A DNA stretch of 48,582 bases from Candidatus Copromonas faecavium (nom. illeg.) (GCA_018712915.1 DVGC01000015.1:1-48582), one strand, 5' to 3'; positions 34,500-43,972 are shown, counted from the first letter of the stretch. Notes: generated by a model from the sequence alone, not told the origin. Program-made: numbers and translations.

Positions 34500-34663
34500 C
34501 GTGTAAAAATTCAGTGTACTGCATCCCGGTGCGGATGTCCATGTAAACTTCCATGGACTGCGTTCTGTCCTGAGAATTTCATGGAGAAATTCCTGCACTG
34601 CACTCCGATCGGAAAAGCCGGAGAATCATTATTGAAAAAAGGAAGGTAAGAAAAAAGAATTTT

Positions 34664-36013
34664 ATGGACCAATCAGTTTTACTCATGATTTTGTTTCAAA
34701 TTGTGCTGATTATGCTGAACGCGATTTTCGCCAGTGCGGAAATTGCCGTGATTTCCATGAACGACATGCGGCTTGCCAAGCTGGTGGAGGAAGGGAATAA
34801 GAGGGCGGCCAAACTGGCGGATTTAACGGCTCAGTCCTCCAAGTTTCTCTCCACAATACAGGTAGCCATCACTCTGTCCGGATTCCTGGGCAGTGCATTT
34901 GCGGCCGACAACTTTTCCGGATACCTGGTGGAAGGATTTAAGGCTCTTGGAATCCGCGGGCCGGAATCCGTGATGAATACGGTGGCGGTTGCCCTGATTA
35001 CGGTGATTCTATCCTACTTCACCCTGATTTTTGGTGAGCTGGTGCCTAAACGGATTGCCATGAGAAAGGCAGAACCGCTGGCTCTGGCTTTGGCAGGACT
35101 TCTCAGTGCCATTGCAAAACTGTTTGCTCCGATTGTATGGCTTTTAACTGTTTCGACCAACTCCATCCTCCGCCTGATTGGCATCGACCCGGATGCGGAT
35201 GATGACGAAGTCAGCGAGGAGTCCATCCGGATGATGGTGGACGCCGGCAGCGAACAGGGAGCCATTGATATGGATGAAAAAGAGTTTATCCAGAATGTGT
35301 TTGAATTTGATGATCTGACGGCCAAGGACATTGCGGTTCACCGGACAGAGATTTGCTTTTTGTGGCTGGAGGACTCCATGGAAGTCTGGGAGGAAACCAT
35401 TCACAGCAACCGCTATACTCGATATCCGGTCTGCGGAGAAACCAGCGATACGATCATCGGTATTTTAAATACCAAGGATTATTTCCGGCTGGAGGACAGA
35501 AGCCGGGAGTCGGTGCTGGCCAATGCCGTGAAGCCGGCCTACTTTATTCCGGAAAATATTAAAGCGGACGTTTTATTCAACAACATGCGCCGGAGCCGCA
35601 ATACTATGGCTGTGGTGCTTGATGAATACGGCGGTGTCAGCGGAATTGTGACCATTAACGATCTTCTGGAGCAGCTGGTGGGTGAGCTGGTGGATGAACA
35701 GCCCGAGGAGGAGCAGGAGATTGAACGTTTAAACAGCGGCATCTGGAAGATTCACGGAAGTGCTCCCCTGGATGAGGTTTCCAAGGCGCTTGGCATAGAA
35801 ATTGAGAGTGAGAACTATGATACGTTAAACGGCCTGATTATCGAGGCGCTGGGAAGAATCCCCAAGGACGGAAGCCAGTTTGAGGTGGATACGGCCGGAC
35901 TTCGGATTCGGGTCATGGATGTGCAGGAGCATCAGGTGACGGCTGCCATTGTAAGTATCCTGCCTCCGGCTCAGAACGGGGAAAAGGAAGCGGCGGCAGG
36001 CGCTGAACAGTAG
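34664..36013 (+). CDS. CNNM/CorC-type membrane protein with CBS domains
   Basis: A 449-residue protein of the HlyC/CorC group: an N-terminal DUF21 membrane domain of four helices (about 1-185), a CBS pair (about 205-335; second copy contains VVLDEYGGVSGIVTINDLLE) and a C-terminal CorC_HlyC domain. Relatives in bacteria and animals export or regulate magnesium and other divalent metals; older 'hemolysin' labels are probably misleading. The ATG at 34664 is preceded by GGAAGG. The long structured leader suggests expression is set by premature termination, plausibly by a metal ion, though that is inference. Confidence 0.92.
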   Translation: MDQSVLLMILFQIVLIMLNAIFASAEIAVISMNDMRLAKLVEEGNKRAAKLADLTAQSSKFLSTIQVAITLSGFLGSAFAADNFSGYLVEGFKALGIRGPESVMNTVAVALITVILSYFTLIFGELVPKRIAMRKAEPLALALAGLLSAIAKLFAPIVWLLTVSTNSILRLIGIDPDADDDEVSEESIRMMVDAGSEQGAIDMDEKEFIQNVFEFDDLTAKDIAVHRTEICFLWLEDSMEVWEETIHSNRYTRYPVCGETSDTIIGILNTKDYFRLEDRSRESVLANAVKPAYFIPENIKADVLFNNMRRSRNTMAVVLDEYGGVSGIVTINDLLEQLVGELVDEQPEEEQEIERLNSGIWKIHGSAPLDEVSKALGIEIESENYDTLNGLIIEALGRIPKDGSQFEVDTAGLRIRVMDVQEHQVTAAIVSILPPAQNGEKEAAAGAEQ

Positions 36014-36105
36014 TTCTGCTGTCAGGCCGGCACAAAATACCGGACTTGTCCGTCAGCCTCATGACGAAAGCATATTAAGAGAACAGCATAGAGAAGAGGA
36101 CATCA

Positions 36106-37047
36106 GTGAAACAGGATTACATTACATGTGTGGGCGGAGATGAAAGCCGTGCGGCCTTTCTGATTAAGGGAGATGAAAATATCCTTTATGACGCAGGCAT
36201 GGCTTATTCCGCCGGGAAAATGATAGAAAACATAAAACGGGAGCTGAAAGGAGAACCGCTTCATGCGGTTCTTCTGTCGCACTCTCATTATGATCATATT
36301 TCCGGCCTTCCTTTTTTAAGAAAGGAATGGCCGGATTTAAAAGCTTACGGCAGCGTCAGGGCAAAGGAGATTATGGAAAAGCCCTCGGCAAGAAAGGTTA
36401 TGCGGGAGCTGAGTGAGGCGGCTGCCAAAGGCGCCGGTCTTTCTCACGCGCCGGAATATGATGATGAGGATCTGCGGGTGGATGTTGTGGCTCATGAGGG
36501 AGATATTCTGACATTCGGGACCCGCCGGGTACAGGTGTATGAGACGCCGGGACATACCCGCTGCGCATTGTCATTTCTCGTGGATGAGGATGTCATTTTT
36601 GCCAGCGAAACGGTCGGTGTTACTCTGGGAGATGACTATATGCCCTGTTATCTGGTGGGATATCAGATGTCTCTGGATTCGTTAAAGAAGCTGAGAGCCT
36701 GCGGGGCAAAACGGATCTTCCTTACCCATGTGGGTATCCTGACCAGGGAAAATACGGAAGGTATTTCGGGACTGAAAAAATATGGGGAATTTTCTGCAGA
36801 GGCTGTCTGGAGCTATCTGGAGGATGAGATTCGCAGGACAAAAGAAGAAATTGTGGAAATCATTGAGCGCTGCCCGACCGAAGAAGAACGTCTGGATGCC
36901 ATGGTGAAAAAATACCATAAAAATGTCAGTGAGGCAGAGCAGCCGGAGGCGGCTTTCCGGATCAACGCGGCGGCCACGCTGCAGGTGGTGGAACGGGAAT
37001 GTTTGGAGCGGAAGACAGACTGGAGAGGAAAGGAGAGACGGCAATGA
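36106..37047 (+). CDS. MBL-fold metallo-hydrolase
   Basis: A 313-residue metallo-beta-lactamase-fold enzyme with the dinuclear metal motif H59-S-H-Y-D63-H64, followed by TPGHTR and FLTHVG histidine motifs. The domain covers about 1-215. A helical, charged C-terminal region follows that is not part of the fold. The start is GTG 36106 behind GAGAAGAGGA. The last 4 bp overlap folA. The substrate cannot be told from sequence; hydrolysis of a thioester, lactone or phosphodiester are all possible in this superfamily. Confidence 0.88.
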   Translation: MKQDYITCVGGDESRAAFLIKGDENILYDAGMAYSAGKMIENIKRELKGEPLHAVLLSHSHYDHISGLPFLRKEWPDLKAYGSVRAKEIMEKPSARKVMRELSEAAAKGAGLSHAPEYDDEDLRVDVVAHEGDILTFGTRRVQVYETPGHTRCALSFLVDEDVIFASETVGVTLGDDYMPCYLVGYQMSLDSLKKLRACGAKRIFLTHVGILTRENTEGISGLKKYGEFSAEAVWSYLEDEIRRTKEEIVEIIERCPTEEERLDAMVKKYHKNVSEAEQPEAAFRINAAATLQVVERECLERKTDWRGKERRQ

Positions 37048-37553
37048 ACCTGATTGCAGCGGTTGACAGAAATTGGGCCATCGGTAAGAAAGGACAGCTT
37101 CTTGTGTCCATTCCCGGGGATCAGCAGCTGTTTCGTCAGGAAACGGTGGGGAAGGTAATTGTGATGGGACGAAAGACTCTGGAAAGTCTTCCCGGCGGAC
37201 AGCCTCTGAGCGGCAGGACCAATGTGGTCCTTACGAGAAATCCGGATTTTAGGAAAAAAGGATGCGAGATTTTTCACAGCCTGGAGGAAGCGCTGTCCTA
37301 TCTGAAGCAGTTTGAAGATTCGGACATTTATGTGATTGGCGGAGCCGAAATTTATAAACAGTTTCTGCCCTGGTGCGATACGGCCCATGTAACCTGGATT
37401 GATTATGTTTATGAAGCGGACTGCTGGCTGCCCAACCTGGATCAGGACCCGGAGTGGGAGATAACGGCAGAAAGTGATGAGCAAACGTATTTCGATTTGT
37501 GCTATGAATTTCGCAGATATGAAAAAAAACGCACAGATTGGAAAAAAGAGTAA
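37044..37553 (+). CDS. folA: Dihydrofolate reductase
   Basis: A 169-residue enzyme reducing dihydrofolate to tetrahydrofolate with NADPH. Visible hallmarks are the N-terminal LIAAVDRNWAIGKKGQL, the catalytic acid in SIPGDQQLF, VIVMGRKTLESLP, and the cofactor-binding VIGGAEIY. The usual Trp of the LPW-x-IP motif is replaced (LLVSIP). Start ATG 37044 follows GGAAAGGAG and overlaps the MBL gene by 4 bp, implying co-translation. Confidence 0.95.
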   Translation: MNLIAAVDRNWAIGKKGQLLVSIPGDQQLFRQETVGKVIVMGRKTLESLPGGQPLSGRTNVVLTRNPDFRKKGCEIFHSLEEALSYLKQFEDSDIYVIGGAEIYKQFLPWCDTAHVTWIDYVYEADCWLPNLDQDPEWEITAESDEQTYFDLCYEFRRYEKKRTDWKKE

Positions 37554-37573
37554 AAATCTTGGCGGGAATGGTG

Positions 37574-37602
37574 TTGCCATTGACGTTTGAAAATGGTAAA
37601 CT
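37574..37602 (+). promoter_or_regulatory. Promoter of nfnAB
   Basis: TTGCCA (37574-37579), a 17-bp spacer and TAAACT (37597-37602), about 48 bases before the nfnA start codon. Confidence 0.6.
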
Positions 37603-37650
37603 AAAAGGTAGCAGAGAGCTTGCGAAACTATACAGGAGGTTAAAGGTGTT

Positions 37651-38535
37651 ATGTATCCGATTTTAGAGGCAAAAATGCTGGCGGATAAGATTTATCTGAT
37701 GGTGCTGAAGGCTCCGAGAATTTCCAAAAACTGCCAGCCTGGTGAATTTGTCATTGTTAAGATTGATGAGGAGGGGGAACGGATTCCTCTTACGATCTGT
37801 GATTATGACCGGGAAAAGGAAACCATTACGATTGTATTTCAGACGGTGGGCGCATCCACGGAGCGCATGGCCGGACTGAAGGCTGGAGATTCTTTCCGCG
37901 ACGTGGTTGGCCCGCTGGGAAATCCGTCCGAATTTGTAAAGGAAGATCCGGAAGAGCTGAAGAAGAAAAAATATCTGTTTGTGGCCGGCGGCGTTGGTAC
38001 GGCTCCCGTATATCCCCAGGTAAAGTGGATGAAGGAGCATGGAATTGAAGCCGACGTGATTATGGGTTCCAAGACCAAGGACCTTCTGATTCTTGAGGAT
38101 GAGATGCGGGAAGTGGCCGGAAACCTGTATGTGACAACGGATGATGGTTCCTACTGCCGTAAGGGTATGGTAACGGAAGTGATTAAGGATCTGGTGGAGA
38201 ACCAGGGAAAGAAATATGATGTCTGTGTTGCCATCGGCCCGATGATCATGATGAAATTCGTATGTCTTCTGACGAAAGAACTGGGCATCCCCACCATCGT
38301 CAGCCTGAACCCGATTATGGTAGACGGCACAGGAATGTGCGGCGCCTGCCGTGTAACAGTGGGAGATCAGGTGAAGTTCGCCTGTGTAGACGGTCCGGAA
38401 TTTGACGGACATGCCGTAAACTTTGACGAGGCCATGAAGCGTCAGCAGATGTATAAGACCGAGGAGGGCAGAGCGCTCTTAAAGCTTCAGGAAGGCGCGA
38501 CCCATCACGGCGGATGCGGCAACTGCAGCGACTGA
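37651..38535 (+). CDS. nfnA: NfnA: small subunit of NADH-dependent ferredoxin:NADP+ oxidoreductase
   Basis: A 294-residue FAD/NAD-binding subunit of the electron-bifurcating transhydrogenase, also labelled sulfide dehydrogenase or dihydroorotate-dehydrogenase-like electron transfer subunit. A ferredoxin-reductase-type FAD domain comes first, then the nucleotide domain (VAGGVGTAPVYPQV), and a C-terminal iron-sulfur motif with C230, C233 and C245 (GMCGACRVTV and FACVDGPEFD). It couples NADH and reduced ferredoxin to NADP+ reduction in anaerobes. The ATG follows CAGGAGG. nfnB follows after 90 bp. Confidence 0.93.
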   Translation: MYPILEAKMLADKIYLMVLKAPRISKNCQPGEFVIVKIDEEGERIPLTICDYDREKETITIVFQTVGASTERMAGLKAGDSFRDVVGPLGNPSEFVKEDPEELKKKKYLFVAGGVGTAPVYPQVKWMKEHGIEADVIMGSKTKDLLILEDEMREVAGNLYVTTDDGSYCRKGMVTEVIKDLVENQGKKYDVCVAIGPMIMMKFVCLLTKELGIPTIVSLNPIMVDGTGMCGACRVTVGDQVKFACVDGPEFDGHAVNFDEAMKRQQMYKTEEGRALLKLQEGATHHGGCGNCSD

Positions 38536-38625
38536 TTGAAAAAGGTATTTGTCGCAGTTCAGGAGATTCCAGGGGCTGGCTGCTGACCCCGGTATCGAAA
38601 CATCTGATATATGGAGGAAATAGGC

Positions 38626-40011
38626 ATGGACATGATGAAAAAAGTTCCTGTGAGAGAACAGGATCCGAAGGTGCGGGCCACAAATTTTGAAGAGGTCTGC
38701 TACGGATATAATGAAGAAGAAGCGGTAATGGAGGCGAGCCGCTGCTTAAACTGCAAAAACGCCCGCTGTGTAAACGGATGTCCCGTAAAAATTGATATTC
38801 CGGCATTTATCAGCCAGGTAAAAGAGAAAGATTACATTGGCGCAGCCAACACGATTGCGAAGTCCTCTGCTCTTCCGGCAGTCTGCGGCCGTGTCTGCCC
38901 GCAGGAGAGTCAGTGTGAAGGACAGTGTGTCCGCGGCATCAAGGGAGAGGCAGTTTCCATCGGAAAGCTGGAGCGTTTCGTTGCTGACTGGTCCAGAGAG
39001 CATGGATTCGTACCGGAAGCATCTGCTGAGAAGAAGGGCAAGAAGGTTGCCGTTATCGGTTCTGGCCCTGCAGGTCTTACCTGTGCAGGCGACCTGGCAA
39101 AGCTTGGCTATGATGTGACGATTTTTGAAGCCCTTCATGAGCCGGGCGGAGTGCTTACATATGGTATTCCGGAATTCCGTCTTCCCAAGCAGGCGGTTGT
39201 ACAGCCGGAAATTGACAATGTAAGAAAACTCGGAGTTAAGATTGAGACCAACGTGATTATCGGAAAATCCGTGACCATCGACGAACTGATGGATGACGAG
39301 GGCTACTCTGCCGTCTTTATCGGTTCCGGTGCAGGACTTCCCAGATTCATGGGAATCCCGGGTGAGAATGCCAACGGTGTATTCTCCGCCAATGAGTATC
39401 TGACCAGAAGCAACCTGATGAAGGCGTTCCGCGAGGATTATGATACTCCGATTGCTGCAGGAAAGAAGGTTGTCGTTGTCGGCGGCGGAAACGTGGCCAT
39501 GGACGCGGCAAGAACCGCCCTCCGTCTGGGAGCTGAGGTTCATGTGGTATACAGAAGAAGTGAGAAGGAGCTGCCTGCAAGAGCAGAGGAAGTTCATCAC
39601 GCAAAAGAAGAGGGAATCATCTTCAACCTTCTGACCAATCCTGTGGAGATCCTGACCGACGAAAAGGGATGGGTGAAAGGCATGGTAGTCAGAAAGATGG
39701 AGCTGGGCGAGCCGGATGCATCCGGAAGAAGACGTCCGGTGGAAGTTGCCGGTTCCGACTTTACTATCGATGTGGATACGGTTATTATGGCTCTGGGAAC
39801 TTCTCCCAACCCGTTGATTTCCTCTACTACCGACGGTCTGGAAACCAACAAGCATAAATGCATCGTTGCCAGTGAGGAAAACGGACAGACATCCAGAGAA
39901 GGCGTGTTTGCCGGCGGAGATGCGGTAACGGGAGCTGCGACGGTAATTCTGGCTATGGAGGCCGGAAGAGCTGGTGCCCGCGGAATCGACGAGTATCTGA
40001 GCGGGAAATAA
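38626..40011 (+). CDS. nfnB: NfnB: large subunit of NADH-dependent ferredoxin:NADP+ oxidoreductase (GltD/GltA-like)
   Basis: A 461-residue flavoprotein, homologous to the glutamate synthase small subunit. The N-terminal domain carries cysteine motifs for two 4Fe-4S clusters (CLNCKNARCVNGCP and CGRVCPQESQCEGQC). It is followed by FAD-binding GSGPAGLTCAGDL and NADPH-binding GGGNVAMDAARTA. Many databases call such proteins 'NADPH-dependent glutamate synthase', but the adjacent nfnA and the absence of a large glutamate synthase subunit favour Nfn. ATG 38626 is preferred: the earlier ATG at 38611 is itself part of the ATGGAGGAA ribosome binding site. Confidence 0.94.
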   Translation: MDMMKKVPVREQDPKVRATNFEEVCYGYNEEEAVMEASRCLNCKNARCVNGCPVKIDIPAFISQVKEKDYIGAANTIAKSSALPAVCGRVCPQESQCEGQCVRGIKGEAVSIGKLERFVADWSREHGFVPEASAEKKGKKVAVIGSGPAGLTCAGDLAKLGYDVTIFEALHEPGGVLTYGIPEFRLPKQAVVQPEIDNVRKLGVKIETNVIIGKSVTIDELMDDEGYSAVFIGSGAGLPRFMGIPGENANGVFSANEYLTRSNLMKAFREDYDTPIAAGKKVVVVGGGNVAMDAARTALRLGAEVHVVYRRSEKELPARAEEVHHAKEEGIIFNLLTNPVEILTDEKGWVKGMVVRKMELGEPDASGRRRPVEVAGSDFTIDVDTVIMALGTSPNPLISSTTDGLETNKHKCIVASEENGQTSREGVFAGGDAVTGAATVILAMEAGRAGARGIDEYLSGK

Positions 40012-40061
40012 GGGAAACAGAACCAAGAAACGCGAAAAACGTAAAAGATAAACCAATTGCG

Positions 40062-40092
40062 GCTGCCGCAGGATCTTTCCTGCGGCAGCTGT
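40062..40092 (+). terminator. Terminator after nfnB
   Basis: A perfect 12-bp stem, GCTGCCGCAGGA (40062-40073) with TCCTGCGGCAGC (40078-40089), with loop TCTT and a short TGTTT tail. Confidence 0.8.
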
Positions 40093-40127
40093 TTCGCAGG
40101 GAACCGACAAGAATTGAGGGGACGCGT

Positions 40128-41495
40128 ATGAAACGGAATATTGATTTGCTGCATGAGCCGATTCTCCCGGCGCTGACGAGACTGGCCCTCCCGATTATGG
40201 CCACTTCCCTGGTGCAGATGGCATATAATCTGACAGATATGGCCTGGATTGGTCTGGTAGGAGCCGATGCGGTGGCGGCTGTAGGTTCTGCCAGCATGTA
40301 TACCTGGTTTTCCCAGGGCGTCAGTAATCTGGCGAAGATGGGTGGACAGGTAAAGGTGGCCCATGCTCTGGGGCGGAAAGATGAACAGGAAGCTGCCGAA
40401 TATGCTCAGGGAGCTCTCCAGATTGGAATCCTGTTCGCAGTTTTATTCGGAATCATCACCGTTACCTGCCGGAAAGGGCTGGTAGGTTTTTTTAACATGC
40501 AGGATCCGGAGATTATCCGGCAGGCGGAGATTTATCTTGCCATTACCTGCGGGCTGATTATTTTCTCTTTTTTAAATGCTATTTTTACCGGAATCCTGAC
40601 TGCGGCCGGTGACAGTAAAACACCGTTTTTGTCCAATGTCATTGGCCTTGTTATGAACATTATTTTTGATCCGGTACTGATTTTCGGCTGGGGTCCATTC
40701 CCCAGGCTTGGAGTGGCCGGTGCGGCGATTGCTACTGTCGGCGCTCAGGCTGTGGTAACGCTGGTGTTTTTGTTTGCCATCCGCACTGACCGGATCATTT
40801 TTGACAAGGTGCATCTTCTGAAACGGGTTTCCGGAAGACGGCTGGAACAGATTGTGCGCATCGGATTTCCATCTGCAGTCCAAACCATGATTTACAGCGG
40901 AATCTCCATGATTCTTACCAGAGTTGTGACCAGGTTTGGTGATACGGCTGTTGCGGTCCAGAGAGTGGGCGGCCAGATCGAATCTCTGTCCTGGATGACA
41001 GCGGACGGATTTGCTGCGGCCATTAATTCCTTTGTTGGCCAGAACTTTGGCGCGGGGCAGTACGACCGGGTGAAGAAAGGATACTGGTCGGCAGTGAAGA
41101 TTATGTTTGTCTGGGGCATGTTCTGTACGGCTCTTCTGATCTTTGGCGCGGAGCCGATTTTCCGTCTGTTCATCCATGAGGACGCAGTAGTGGGAGACGG
41201 AATCGCTTATCTTCAGATTATCGGCATCAGTCAGATGTTTATGTGCGAGGAGCTTTTGACGGTTGGCGCTCTTTCCGGCCTTGGCAAGACCATGCAGGCG
41301 TCGATTATCAGCGTTCTCCTTACGTCGGCCAGGATTCCGATGGCCTATGCACTGGCGGCGACTCCTCTGGGACTTTCCGGGGTTTGGTGGGCGCTGTCCA
41401 TTTCCAGTGTCGCCAAGGGAATCGTCTATGTGCTCTACTTTATGCGCCTGATGCCAGCCATGGAGCGGGAGCGGGCGAGAAGAATGGCAGGATAA
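40128..41495 (+). CDS. MATE family efflux transporter
   Basis: A 455-residue, twelve-helix multidrug and toxic compound extrusion protein; the two internally related halves each start with a PILPAL or VSGRRLEQIVRIGFPSA-type segment. MATE proteins export cationic drugs or metabolites using Na+ or H+. ATG 40128 follows TTGAGGGGA. A second MATE gene follows 311 bp on, but they are not close paralogues by eye. The cargo is unknown. Confidence 0.93.
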   Translation: MKRNIDLLHEPILPALTRLALPIMATSLVQMAYNLTDMAWIGLVGADAVAAVGSASMYTWFSQGVSNLAKMGGQVKVAHALGRKDEQEAAEYAQGALQIGILFAVLFGIITVTCRKGLVGFFNMQDPEIIRQAEIYLAITCGLIIFSFLNAIFTGILTAAGDSKTPFLSNVIGLVMNIIFDPVLIFGWGPFPRLGVAGAAIATVGAQAVVTLVFLFAIRTDRIIFDKVHLLKRVSGRRLEQIVRIGFPSAVQTMIYSGISMILTRVVTRFGDTAVAVQRVGGQIESLSWMTADGFAAAINSFVGQNFGAGQYDRVKKGYWSAVKIMFVWGMFCTALLIFGAEPIFRLFIHEDAVVGDGIAYLQIIGISQMFMCEELLTVGALSGLGKTMQASIISVLLTSARIPMAYALAATPLGLSGVWWALSISSVAKGIVYVLYFMRLMPAMERERARRMAG

Positions 41496-41537
41496 GATGT
41501 GCGGTGACAGGCCGGGACTTGAAAGGCAGGCGTAAAC

Positions 41538-41657
41538 GGCCTGCCGGGCGGCGAGAAAGCGAAAAAATGGGGGGAATGGCCTGCCGGGCGGCGAGAAAAT
41601 AGAAAAAGTGAGAAAATGGTCTGCCGAATGGCGAGAAAACGGTGGGAGAGCATGGCA
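41538..41657 (+). repeat. Three tandem 40-bp repeats between the two MATE genes
   Basis: The core GGCCTGCCGGGCGGCGAGAA starts at 41538 and 41578, and a diverged copy (GGTCTGCCGAATGGCGAGAA) at 41618, an exact 40-bp period. The spacers between cores are A/G-rich and variable. The period is not a multiple of three, which argues against a coding repeat. The rest of the 311-bp gap (41496-41806) is purine-rich with no credible gene. Confidence 0.85.
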
Positions 41658-41806
41658 GCCGGGAATGAACGCAGGTTAAGAAATCTGCTGAAAGGAATGC
41701 AGCAGAAAAAACGGCAGGGCAGAAGCAAATCTGCGAAGCGGCAGAAACTGCGTGCCGGGACGGGAAGAGTTTACAGGGAACGAGAGAGAAAGGTGAGAAA
41801 AAGGCA

Positions 41807-43198
41807 ATGAGCAAAATTATGACCCAGGAAGAGCGTTTCAAAAAAATGGTGGAAACGCCGGTTTCCAGGCTGATCCCCAGTCTGGCGGTGCCGACGATCA
41901 TCAGCATGCTGATTACGTCCATTTACAACATGGCGGATACTTATTTCGTCAGCCAGATCAATACCAGCGCGTCGGCTGCCGTGGGCGTCAGCTATTCGCT
42001 GATGTCCATGATTCAGGCATTTGGCTTTACGCTTGGCATGGGAGGAGGAAATTATCTTTCCCGTGTGCTGGGAACCAGGGATACGGAGAAAGCGGAGCGG
42101 ATTGCATCGACGGCTTTTTATTCTGCCATTGCTGTCGGTGCTGTCCTGGCCGTGGTTGGCCTCTTGTTTCTTGATCCGCTGGTTAAGATCCTGGGAGCAA
42201 CGGACACCATTGTACCGTATGCGAAGGACTATGCAAAATATATTCTGATGGCGGCGCCGATTATGACGGGAGCGCTCTCGATGAATAATCTGCTGCGGTT
42301 TCAGGGCCTGGCCGTCTATGCCATGGTCGGCATTACTCTGGGCGGTGTCCTGAACATGATCCTGGATCCGATTCTGATCTTCGGATTCGACATGGGGATC
42401 GCGGGAGCTGCCATCGCGACAGCGTTCAGCCAGCTGGTAAGTTTTCTTATTTTATTTGCTCAGAGCAATCTGAGAAAAGATTGTGTCCATTTGAATCCCA
42501 AAAAGATCACCTTCAGGGGATGGATGTACGGAGAGATCCTTCATGGAGGCATTCCCTCCCTCTGCCGTCAGGGGGTGGCCAGCATTGCGACGGCAGCCCT
42601 CAATCTGGCGGCCAACCCGTTCGGAGACGCTGCCATCGCTGCCATGTCCATCGTTTCCAGGTATATGATGTTCATCAATTCCGCCCTTATCGGCTTCGGA
42701 CAGGGATTTCAGCCGGTCTGCGGCTTTAACTTCGGTGCGAAGCGGTATGACCGGGTGCTGGAGGCATTCTGGTTCTGCGTCAGGGTGGCAGTGGTACTTT
42801 TGACGGTGCTGGCGGTCGGCAGCTTTTTCGGAGCGGAGTTTATCATGGCCCAGTTCCGGAAGGATGACCTGGACGTGATTGAAATCGGCACCTGGGCCAT
42901 GCGGTTCCAGTGTTTAACGCTGCCGTTCCAGTCCTGGATCATCATGTCCAACATGCTGACTCAGACCATCGGTTATGGGTTCCGCGCATCCATTGTGGCA
43001 GCGGGCCGCCAGGGAATCTTCCTGTTCCCGATGCTCCTTGTTCTTCCGGGGGCCCTTGGAATCCGCGGACTTCAGGCCTGCCAGCCTGCGGCGGATATCT
43101 GTACGTTTATTGCAGCCATGATTATTGTTCTTGGCGTGTTAAAAGAGCTGAAGGAAAAAGAAAGAGAAATGCAAAAAGATCCTTTGGCTGCAAATTAA
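41807..43198 (+). CDS. MATE family efflux transporter (second copy)
   Basis: A 463-residue MATE exporter with the family opening PVSRLIPSLAVPTIISMLITSIYNMADTY-like segment and twelve helices. It resembles the MepA/NorM group. The ATG lies behind AAAGGTGAG. The next gene starts 54 bp downstream and may be co-transcribed. It has a different N-terminal sequence from the upstream MATE protein, so this is not a recent duplication. Confidence 0.93.
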   Translation: MSKIMTQEERFKKMVETPVSRLIPSLAVPTIISMLITSIYNMADTYFVSQINTSASAAVGVSYSLMSMIQAFGFTLGMGGGNYLSRVLGTRDTEKAERIASTAFYSAIAVGAVLAVVGLLFLDPLVKILGATDTIVPYAKDYAKYILMAAPIMTGALSMNNLLRFQGLAVYAMVGITLGGVLNMILDPILIFGFDMGIAGAAIATAFSQLVSFLILFAQSNLRKDCVHLNPKKITFRGWMYGEILHGGIPSLCRQGVASIATAALNLAANPFGDAAIAAMSIVSRYMMFINSALIGFGQGFQPVCGFNFGAKRYDRVLEAFWFCVRVAVVLLTVLAVGSFFGAEFIMAQFRKDDLDVIEIGTWAMRFQCLTLPFQSWIIMSNMLTQTIGYGFRASIVAAGRQGIFLFPMLLVLPGALGIRGLQACQPAADICTFIAAMIIVLGVLKELKEKEREMQKDPLAAN

Positions 43199-43252
43199 AG
43201 AAGAAAGACAGCACGGCGGCAGGATGCCCGTCTGCAGGAAAGGAGCGTTCCA

Positions 43253-43843
43253 ATGAAAATTTATCTGATTCGTCATGGAGAAACCGAATGGAACCATCTG
43301 ATGCGGTTCCAGGGACGGGAGGATATTCCGCTGAACGAAAACGGCATTGCTCAGGCCAAAGCCTGCGGACAGGCCCTGGCAGGCTGCGGGATTCAGGCAG
43401 TTTATACCAGTCCGTTGGCTCGTGCTCACAGGACGGGAGAAATAATTGCCGCCTGCGCCGGGCTTCCTGAATCTGCCGTAGTGGTTCTTCCGGAATTTAT
43501 TGAGCGGGATATGGGAGAATATTCCGGGCAGTTTATCAAAGACCGGGCAGATTATTTTGCTATCGCTGCCGGAGCCGATTTTGGAGGTATGGAACTGTTT
43601 TCCGCTGTTTTGGAGAGAATGAAACGAGGACTGCAAATTCTTTCGGAAACAGGATATGACACCATTGCCGCTGTATCCCATGGCGCCGCAATCAATGTTC
43701 TTTTGGCTGCGCTTTCTGATAATCAGCTGGGGACGGGAAAAACGAAGCTTTATAATGGCAGCATTACCGTTCTGGAAGGAGACCGGGAAAATGGCTATCG
43801 CATTACAGCCTGCAATCTGCGCCCGGAGGAATTGAAAGGATGA
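43253..43843 (+). CDS. Histidine phosphatase family protein (phosphoglycerate mutase-like)
   Basis: A 196-residue enzyme of the branch-1 histidine phosphatases with the catalytic motif LIRHGETEWN (phospho-His8), the ERDMGEYSG acid region and the second catalytic His in VSHGAAINVL. Relatives are phosphoglycerate mutases, alpha-ribazole phosphatase (CobC) and broad phosphatases; no cobalamin genes lie nearby to favour CobC. The ATG follows GGAAAGGAG. A terminator follows 90 bp on. This is the last gene with the background base composition before the island. Confidence 0.92.
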   Translation: MKIYLIRHGETEWNHLMRFQGREDIPLNENGIAQAKACGQALAGCGIQAVYTSPLARAHRTGEIIAACAGLPESAVVVLPEFIERDMGEYSGQFIKDRADYFAIAAGADFGGMELFSAVLERMKRGLQILSETGYDTIAAVSHGAAINVLLAALSDNQLGTGKTKLYNGSITVLEGDRENGYRITACNLRPEELKG

Positions 43844-43930
43844 GCCGGTTAGAGGGGATTCAGGTGAAAAGAATCTTCTCTAAATGAGGAAAGCTGTTAA
43901 AACAGAGTGGAGAAATAAAAAGCTTTTTAT

Positions 43931-43961
43931 GGGGGGATGGTGTATGGCCACCCCCTTTTTT
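43931..43961 (+). terminator. Rho-independent terminator after the phosphatase gene
   Basis: GGGGG-a-TGG pairs with CCA-CCCCC around a short loop, followed by six T. A palindromic AAAAAGCTTTTT precedes it (about 43917-43928). Confidence 0.8.
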
Positions 43962-43972
43962 ATATTACGCTC

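Noticed and set aside
38626..40011. Glutamate synthase small subunit
   Set aside because: The large subunit is missing and nfnA lies directly upstream, which fits the NfnAB transhydrogenase.
41538..41657. Possible CRISPR array
   Set aside because: Only three units, a diverged third repeat, similar low-complexity spacers and no cas genes in the window.
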